64,000 nucleotides of DNA, taken from the NCBI GenBank assembly GCA_009617715.1, contig VTFK01000026.1:620001-684000 (forward strand), read 5' to 3'. This document shows positions 58,840 through 64,000 of this stretch, piece after piece. Origin of the DNA: Plectrocnemia conspersa. Lineage: Eukaryota > Arthropoda > Insecta > Trichoptera > Polycentropodidae. Made by a program: the position numbers and the translations under genes. The notes beneath the pieces were generated by a model. That model was not told the DNA's origin. It saw nothing but the letters and a program-made list of their open reading frames with translations, and searched no databases. Each line of letters starts with the position of its first letter. Positions within the stretch are counted from its first letter, which is position 1.

Positions 58840-59260
58840 TGTGAATTGGTGACATCACACAAATGTTCATATTATATATTTACTAAAAAAACCTACAAAT
58901 AAATATGAATTCGGGGGATACGTCGGTGGAGAAATATGACAAGAGGCACCGATCCAATACAGCATAACATCAGTAAATATGTAAATTCGCCGACTACGTA
59001 ACCGTTTTTTGAATTTTCAGCATTTTCCTCACGATACATACAAACGTGTCATTTCTAAACGAAACAATATCGGCGTAGCATGCGAGCCCATAAAGGGAAC
59101 GTGGAAGGTTTCAATATACGTATTTTAGAAGATTCGAAGTATACATGTATCCTTTATGGGCCAACTAGACTGTTTCTATGAACATCCTAGATAAAATCTG
59201 AGAGAACTGCGTGCCGGTCTGAATTTATCCGAGACTCTTGATTTTTTAAATAAGGTAAAT
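58840..59260. other. mixed block with inverted CCATAAAGG pair
   Basis: GCCCATAAAGG (59086-59096) and CCTTTATGGGC (59151-59161) are perfect 11-bp inverted repeats 54 bp apart. Each contains TTTATGG, the posterior-Hox core also seen at 36252. No coding frame. Confidence 0.35.
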
Positions 59261-61000
59261 TTGTATTCCGTATACATTCGTGAATACACACACAGCAGTA
59301 TTTCGATATTTTTCGTTTGGCTGATTCAGGTGTCAATATTTTTTTGTGTGATATCGTTGACTTTTTCTACCTTAGTCATACATAATACATATATGGTCAG
59401 AAAAGCGTAATCCGTAAGGTAGTAGGTTAATAACACTATAATTCTGGGTTTGCTTTTTGTATGAAATTAGAATTTTTATTAGTATACTAGTTTAATAAAA
59501 ATTATGCAAAGTAAGCATTTGTTAATAAGTATAGAAAAAAACACAACACGTTTTAAAATGTCCGAATAAATCGATTCACAAGCTTTTTATGTAAAACTCG
59601 CAATGGTATAACGTCAAACATATAGCCAGAAAGTTTACTACTGATTTATGAGTTTGTGTTGAACGTGATTTTTTAATTTTAAGCACTGTGCCCAGGTAAA
59701 AAATATTTAACTAGAAGTGACTTATGTTAAAACTAATAATATATATTTTTTAAACATATACTCATAAAATAATTTTATTAGCTAGTAACTAATTGCATAG
59801 ATTGTGTTTATTTTAAGGAGGTTTTAAACAATAATTTAAAAAACTTTAACGGGCAAAGTTTTTTTAACAGTACCACGACAAAAGCTCTTCGCATATTTAA
59901 TCCATCCGACAATTGATCCACACAGCATTAGCTGTAATTACATAACATCCACATACAAAATATTTAAAATGAGTTTTTTAAAGAAAAACTAAATTGATAA
60001 TTTCAGGAGTGGTGAAAATTTGCACTTTATTCTTTCACAGATTACTAAATAAAGATAAACCAACCAAAGTAAATCATGAGAGTGTCGAATTCTTTAAATT
60101 ACAAAGTAACTTAATAATTATGTATACAAAAAATATATACTCTGCTCAAACATAAGTACCTTTAGTTTGGGGAATTTATTTATTAAAAAAATAATGAGAT
60201 TGATTACTGCTATTATTTTTCAACTGCATTGGGAAAACATCCCGGAAAACAAGCGTCGCGGCGAATAGGTTAATTGCTAGTACACACTTGCTGTAATACA
60301 TCAGGTGTGAAGAAATATTGAAAATTAACATTCTAAAGAGTTAAGCCATAATAAAATAATACTGCTAAACTTTGTAGAAAAATAAAATGAGAGTAACCTA
60401 AAATTATAATTAAATGTGCATCAGGGTAACTCTTCAATACGAACTTCAGTATTTACGATATTTTGTTGGTGCGGCTTCGAATTAATACTGTAACATTTTT
60501 AAATGAACCTGAAGCTTCATAAGATTTTAGTAACATTTAAGAATGCTAAAATTAACGTGATGAATTATTTTTTAGACCAGAATAAAGCAAATATTATAAA
60601 ATTAGAGTAGTATAACAGCATTGTTTGACCCAAGAGACAATTTTGAAAAGTAACGTAATATAGTAATAAACTCATATGCTAGTTCCTGAAATTTTCGATT
60701 GATGGTAGTTATAAAAAATATAGATTTAAAGAATTGAGATGAGAATTGAGCTATATGTTTGATAAAAGTTGATTATGAGTATACTATGCATAAAAAAAGT
60801 TAATGTGTATAAAACTAAAAAAAAGAGGATTTGCGAACAAAAAACGACAAAAAAAAAAAAAGGATATAGAAATATAATATACATATGTATATAACATATA
60901 GATAACCTAAAAATTATAATCAAGCGATACTAATACTTTGAAGGATATATTAATCAAACTTAAGCTGAACTTGTTAGCCAATCTGATTATACATTTAGAC
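59261..61000. other. AT-rich non-coding stretch
   Basis: A/T-dominated with a poly-A run near 60851. Only a small GC patch (GCGTCGCGGCGAATAGG, 60252). No gene recognised. Confidence 0.5.
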
Positions 61001-61760
61001 ATTCGTACTAAACGGCATACTAGTTCGGTTGGAACGAAGTTCGTCAAGGTTTTTCATTTGCCCAGGTGTAAATATCGGACGTTCAAAATTCGGCACGCAT
61101 TTTCTTTGCTCGGCCTTGGTCTCGATTGGCAGAGGAAAAAATATCCGCATAGGAACATTGGGGTATCTTTATGTGCGGCCGGGCGAACTTCTGTGGGGGG
61201 GCCCCCGTGTCGAAATCGAGGGGGCGCAGGCCGCATCATGGCGCGGTTGTAAAACTGTAATTGAAATACTATAAAATATTCCGAGGCCGTTTTGCTTCCT
61301 GCGAGTCCTCAACCTTTCGCACCAGCGCGTCGGGGAAACATCGAAACAACAGTCGTAAACTTTTCCCCGGGTTTCCTTCTTTTTTACCGTAACCTCCCCG
61401 TAAGTCATCTCCCACACTCAGCTGCTGCTGAATCTATCGAGGTGCGCTTTCAATGTTGCCGAATAAACATAATTTCGATCAAAGATTGTATTCTTGTACG
61501 CGTGTGTGATTTTCCTTATGTGGCTTTCGTGCCGCGCTCTGTCTCGAGCGGATGGTCGTAATTGAAAAGTCATCAGTGATCAGTTTCGGATTTGGAATTT
61601 TATGGTGGATATTTTTATGGCTGTTTTGTTATGGGATTTTTATGAGCCGAGCTACGCCAATAAAACAGGTGTTGCCAGACTAAACGGAAACGTCGGAAAA
61701 CCTTTGCTATAATACTTTTAACCGCAGATAGCGCGACGAGCAGTGGTGTAGCTGGAGATT
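61001..61760. other. large GC-richer block
   Basis: About 750 bp including GTGCGGCCGGGCG, GGGGGGGCCCCC (61195-61206), GGGGGCGCAGGCCGCATCATGG and CGTAACCTCCCCGTAAGTCA (donor-like, near 61400). Six overlapping frames of 61-104 codons on both strands fall here and none has a recognised domain, as expected from low stop density. Candidate promoter or regulatory block. Confidence 0.35.
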
Positions 61761-64000
61761 ATTAAAATTAAAATTTTAATAATACTCGATAAAATTGATG
61801 AAATGAAAAAGTGTGAAAGATTAATTTAAATATGAATATGTAACATTTGGCTCAGAATATAATACTATTAACACTATGTTTTTTATGATTTGAACCTTAA
61901 AATTTGTACAAATTCATTAGTCACTTAACATTTAGTATTATATTAAAAACAAACATGACACCACATGGTTAGTTAATGCCAAAATTAAAAACAGTAACGT
62001 TTTTATGGGAAACAAACTTTTGCCAAAATTTTATAATATACCAGTAATTATTACGCCAGTTAGATTAAGTCATCAATTGAATTAAGTCAAGCAAGATCAT
62101 CTGAAAATAAAACTTATATTTTTTCGAGAAAACATATTTATCGAGGTTTTTTATACAAAAATCCAACACTTTGTATTTATTTTTCAAATCATATTAATAG
62201 AATTATATTTTCGATTATAAGGAAAAATGACAGCTATTTACTTATATTAAATTACTACGTGTATTAGGTAAGCTAAAAATATATATGTATATACGATATA
62301 AGTATTTTTTTTATTTTTTTCAGTTGGATTGACATAAATATGTGACATAGGTTTACTATATTATATGGCAGTGTCTCATATTTAAGTCAAATAGAAGTTT
62401 AGCTTCTAAGCTAATGCCACTTTAAAGCTTTTTGTAAATTATTTTATGTACTTCAATCTTTTAACAATGCTTAATTACACTTATTTAGTGCTTTAACAAA
62501 GCAATCCGCCACAATTTAAAATCCTTAAATAAAATCTCCCCACTTGTGATTTGAGATTCTAATCTATTATGATTAATAAAATTTTAATTAATTTAATATC
62601 AAAATGAACAAATGTATTTTTATAAAATAAATACTTTTGATAAACCTATTGTATATATAAAAATATATAATTTAATATACTCGAATCGTAAAAATAATTG
62701 TCAATACCTGTCACTACTTTATTTTTTTTCTATGTCGAGTAAGATAGAGAGAAAAACTTCTTTGGATTATTAAAAAAAATATTTAAGTTCACTTACAAAC
62801 AAATTTTATAACGTAATTCTGTGAAAGGTCCCCATACATTTTTTAAATCTGCTGATTGCTACGTGAAGCTTTTTCATATTATCTGAATAGTAAAGTAGTT
62901 CTTAGATTACCAAAGCAAAAATAGGACCATTTAGAGTTGTTGAGAATTTTTTTGTCATTTCAATATTTCTGACCTGTATTAAAAGCTTCCAAGAGCGCAT
63001 GCATATTTTCAAACAACTGGCACGGACTCACCATTTCATATGCAGCGGTATGAAAAAATTCAGCGGTAATGAAACGTTTAAAAATATTTGTAAAAAAAAT
63101 ATTTTTTACCAAAAAAAGGTCTATAAAAATTCTCGGGAAATCAGAAAATATATTTTCCTTTGACATATTTTTCTATAAATTCTTAAAAAGTAATTCTCTA
63201 AAAAAAACAATAATTACACATTAAAATAATAAAGGTTCACTCAGAATACATCTTCGTCTTAATTTTATTTTTATCAAATCCTTAGTGGATTTTTACGCCT
63301 TTCACACATATTATAATTTTTTTATTAGAACCGTATATTTTCGCGATTCCTTTAATAATTTTATTTTTATAAATGAATTTACAGCGTCTAAAAGCATTGT
63401 TATTAAATATGTTTTTTTAGAAATTTTAGCCACATACAAAGAGTAATAAAAAATATCACACTGTCCTTACATTTTATTTAAGTAATAATGTTAAGATTCT
63501 CAGTGCGAAAAGCAAATACATCCGCAAAAACCATATTTTAACTTTGTAAATTATACTGAAAATGTACTTCTAATATGATTATCATATACGTATGTACATA
63601 TATATTGTACATTATATCTCGCATAGGGGCACGAGACTGTTTTGTAATGGGAAGCAAATAAATCCAGAATATAAATTACTAGTTGACGGCATTTAATTAA
63701 ATATTTATTTTTAAAAAATAATTATATTTAGACGAGCTACTAAAAAAAAGTTAAAAAGCTTAATTTAAAGTTTAATACAATTTAAACAGTTATAAACAAT
63801 GATACGTCGATATTGATGCTATATTCAAATTAAAAGATATTGCTATATCTCATATTTTTAATACATTACTAATTAGTGTCTTGTTGTTTAGCGTAATCTG
63901 TGAGCAGTTAAAAATGCATGATTATTATTATGGTTACGATTAATTTAAGCTCATAAACATATCCCATGTATTTATAGTTAACTGTTGGAGTACTCGAAAC
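61761..64000. other. AT-rich non-coding stretch to the window end
   Basis: A/T-dominated throughout. The 68-codon minus frame at 62960-63166 has no recognised motif. No repeat copy recognised. Confidence 0.5.

Noticed and set aside
60938..61561. Six overlapping frames of 61-104 codons
   Set aside because: Both strands are open together over the same GC-rich block, and no family was recognised.
62903..62917. TAGATTACCAAAGCA, resembling the 3' part of miR-79
   Set aside because: The seed region does not match and no complementary 5' arm lies within a hairpin's reach upstream.
1..64000. CRISPR array, bacterial operon, or endogenous viral gene
   Set aside because: No regularly spaced repeats, no compact gene order and no viral protein sequence were recognised in any frame.

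Overview
The window looks like nuclear DNA of an insect. It is strongly AT-rich by eye, with kilobase stretches of A/T runs, TACATA/TATATA microsatellite-like tracts and shorter GC-richer patches. The remnant of a mariner transposase, several tRNA-derived SINE-like repeats, a degenerate hAT-like element and interstitial TTAGG-like words fit an arthropod. A lepidopteran is my best guess from general texture, but nothing here proves it. I see no bacterial operons, CRISPR array, rRNA or intact tRNA gene.

I found no intact protein-coding gene. The longest open frames (128 and 115 codons) show no domain I recognise. They lie in GC-richer patches where several frames on both strands are open together, so I treat them as chance frames. 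The only recognisable coding sequence is a dead mariner transposase N-terminus at 18004-18360, whose reading frame is kept but broken by stop codons. The window is therefore best described as intergenic or intronic DNA: AT-rich sequence alternating with about twenty GC-richer blocks of 0.25-0.9 kb. Such blocks are what cis-regulatory elements, promoters or UTR exons of a distant gene would look like, but conservation cannot be tested from one sequence.

Layout. 1-9 kb: AT-rich with small blocks (1.0, 2.7, 3.6, 5.6, 7.5 kb) and one SINE-like copy at 1.8 kb. 9-13 kb: an unclassified repeat (9.03 kb), an LTR-like element (9.74 kb), a heat-shock-element-like motif (12.07 kb), a second SINE-like copy (12.9 kb) and a long near-perfect hairpin (13.03 kb). 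13.6-17.4 kb: two large GC-richer blocks. 18.0-18.6 kb: mariner relic followed directly by another SINE-like repeat. 19.5-31.4 kb: a series of GC-richer blocks ending in a TATA-containing promoter-like segment near 31.06 kb. 32.1 kb: second copy of the LTR-like element. 34-42.7 kb: further blocks, a tRNA-like element and an hAT-like relic. 43.7 kb: TTAGG-like inverted repeats. 45.5 kb: the most GC-rich island of the window. 48.2 kb: second copy of the unclassified 9 kb repeat. 49-53 kb: blocks with homeodomain-type cores and another tRNA-like element. 56.5-58.2 kb: a patchwork duplication with a 226-bp exact repeat. 57.2 and 61.0 kb: the last two blocks.

The observations most worth checking are the 38-bp-arm hairpin at 13028-13107, the A-B-A'...B' duplication at 56479-58221, and three small repeat families that can be defined from copies inside this window alone. 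No undescribed multi-gene system is visible.
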